NCBI GenBank assembly: GCA_049724395.1
Contig: JAUGWO010000311.1
Location: 1-56,281 of the forward strand
DNA length: 56,281 bases
Source of the DNA: Spongospora subterranea f. sp. subterranea
Lineage: Eukaryota > Endomyxa: Phytomyxea > Phytomyxea > Plasmodiophorida
Reading direction: 5' to 3'
Positions 55,499 through 56,281 of this stretch are shown piece after piece. Both the position numbers and the translations under genes were made by a program. Below the pieces are notes generated by a model. The model saw only the letters and a program-made list of their open reading frames with translations, was not told where the DNA came from and made no database searches. How positions within the stretch are numbered: position 1 is the first letter of the stretch; the number at the start of each line of letters is the position of its first letter.

Positions 55499-56281
55499 CA
55501 CAATCATCAAATGGATCGCTCTATTCCTCTTCTATTGAATCTCCATCGTCGCGAATACTATCATCAAGTGGACTGCCCTTCTCTTCGCATTTTGAATGTC
55601 CAGTTCTCGATTAGTTATCAAGTGGCGCCCTCTAATCTTCTGTTTTCATCTAAATTGTTTTGTGTTGATTGCCATTATCATCACCAATTGCATCGCCCGA
55701 TTCTTTTCTATACATTGTCGATTTTCGCCATTATTATCATCACGTAGATCGTCCGATTCTTCTCTACTGATTGTCGATTGTTGCCATTATCATCATCAAG
55801 GTGATCGCCCGATTCCTTTCTATTAATTGTAATTGTCGATTGTCGCCATTACCATCATCAAGTGGATCGCCCGATTCCTCTCTATATATTGTCGATTGTC
55901 GCCATTACCATTCTATACATTGTCGATTTTCGCCATTATTATCATCACGTAGATCGTCCGATTCTTCTCTACTGATTGTCGATTGTTGCCATTATCATCA
56001 TCAAGGTGATCGCCCGATTCCTTTCTATTAATTGTCGATTGTCGCCATTACCATCATCAAGTGGATCGCCCGATTCCTCTCTATATATTGTCGATTGTCG
56101 CCATTACCATCATCAAGTGGATCGCCCGATTCCTCTCTATATATTGTCGATTATCGCCATTATCATCATCAAGTGGATCGCCCGATTCTTCTCTATTAAT
56201 TGTCGATTGTCGCCATTATCATCATCAAGGTGATCGCCCGATCTTTCTCTATTAATTGTCGATTGCCGCCATTATCTCATC
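55499..56281. repeat. divergent 56-bp minisatellite block with a 205-bp higher-order duplication, runs off the window
   Basis: The same unit resumes in a more diverged form (GATCGCCCGATTC in place of GATCACCCTATTC). Bases from 55711 repeat almost exactly from 55916, a 205-bp period covering about four units, which shows a recent segmental duplication within the array. The array continues to the last base. Confidence 0.9.

Noticed and set aside
1-56281. tRNA, rRNA or other structured RNA genes
   Set aside because: No cloverleaf-like sequence with internal promoter boxes or rRNA core sequence was recognised by eye; a tRNA or covariance-model scan would settle it.

Overview
The window is eukaryotic nuclear DNA, most likely from an intron-rich microbial eukaryote (protist). 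The reasons are GT-AG introns of about 48-270 bp that close reading frames exactly in several genes, eukaryote-only families (a CLASP/TOG protein, an F-box protein, a SAP30-like protein, an AIM24-like protein, an ERG8-type phosphomevalonate kinase), and many LTR, LINE and hAT remains. I cannot fix the lineage from sequence alone. A plasmodiophorid or other rhizarian would fit, but that is a guess.

Layout. 0-1.2 kb: edge of a signal-anchored protein gene and an unidentified spliced gene, both on the minus strand. 1.4-7.5 kb: hairpin repeats and two old Copia elements on the minus strand. One carries a 333-bp foldback element with a 5-bp target duplication, and a perfect 63-bp inverted repeat lies between the two. 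7.9-26.7 kb: a gene island with a Yvh1-type zinc-domain protein (-), a nine-exon CLASP/TOG protein with two predicted membrane segments (-), a coiled-coil protein (+), an F-box protein (-), phosphomevalonate kinase (+), an AIM24-like protein (+), a SAP30-like protein (-) and a mitochondrion-targeted SthA-like flavoprotein (-). 27.7-29.4 kb: two copies of a probable transposase gene in inverted orientation. 29.7-30.2 kb: an unidentified spliced gene. 31.4-33.9 kb: a predicted secreted protein with tandemly duplicated exons, followed by a protein made of a recurring Cys/Trp-Gly unit. 34.4-47.6 kb: a graveyard of broken Ty3/Gypsy, Copia and LINE copies. 48.0-49.7 kb: a second copy of the secreted-protein gene, cut off where a hAT transposon begins. 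49.7-56.3 kb: a long 56-bp minisatellite, interrupted by about 1.3 kb of other sequence, that runs off the window end.

The island genes are ordinary housekeeping or regulatory functions in mixed orientation (mevalonate pathway, mitochondrial redox and biogenesis, cytoskeleton, ubiquitin ligase adaptor, chromatin). They do not form an operon or pathway cluster. The most interesting material is the secreted two-locus family with exon duplication and a conserved GTTCAG donor, the adjacent repeat-domain protein, and the membrane-segment CLASP. Exon structures were worked out by hand from splice sites and frame closure. No alignment or transcript data were available.
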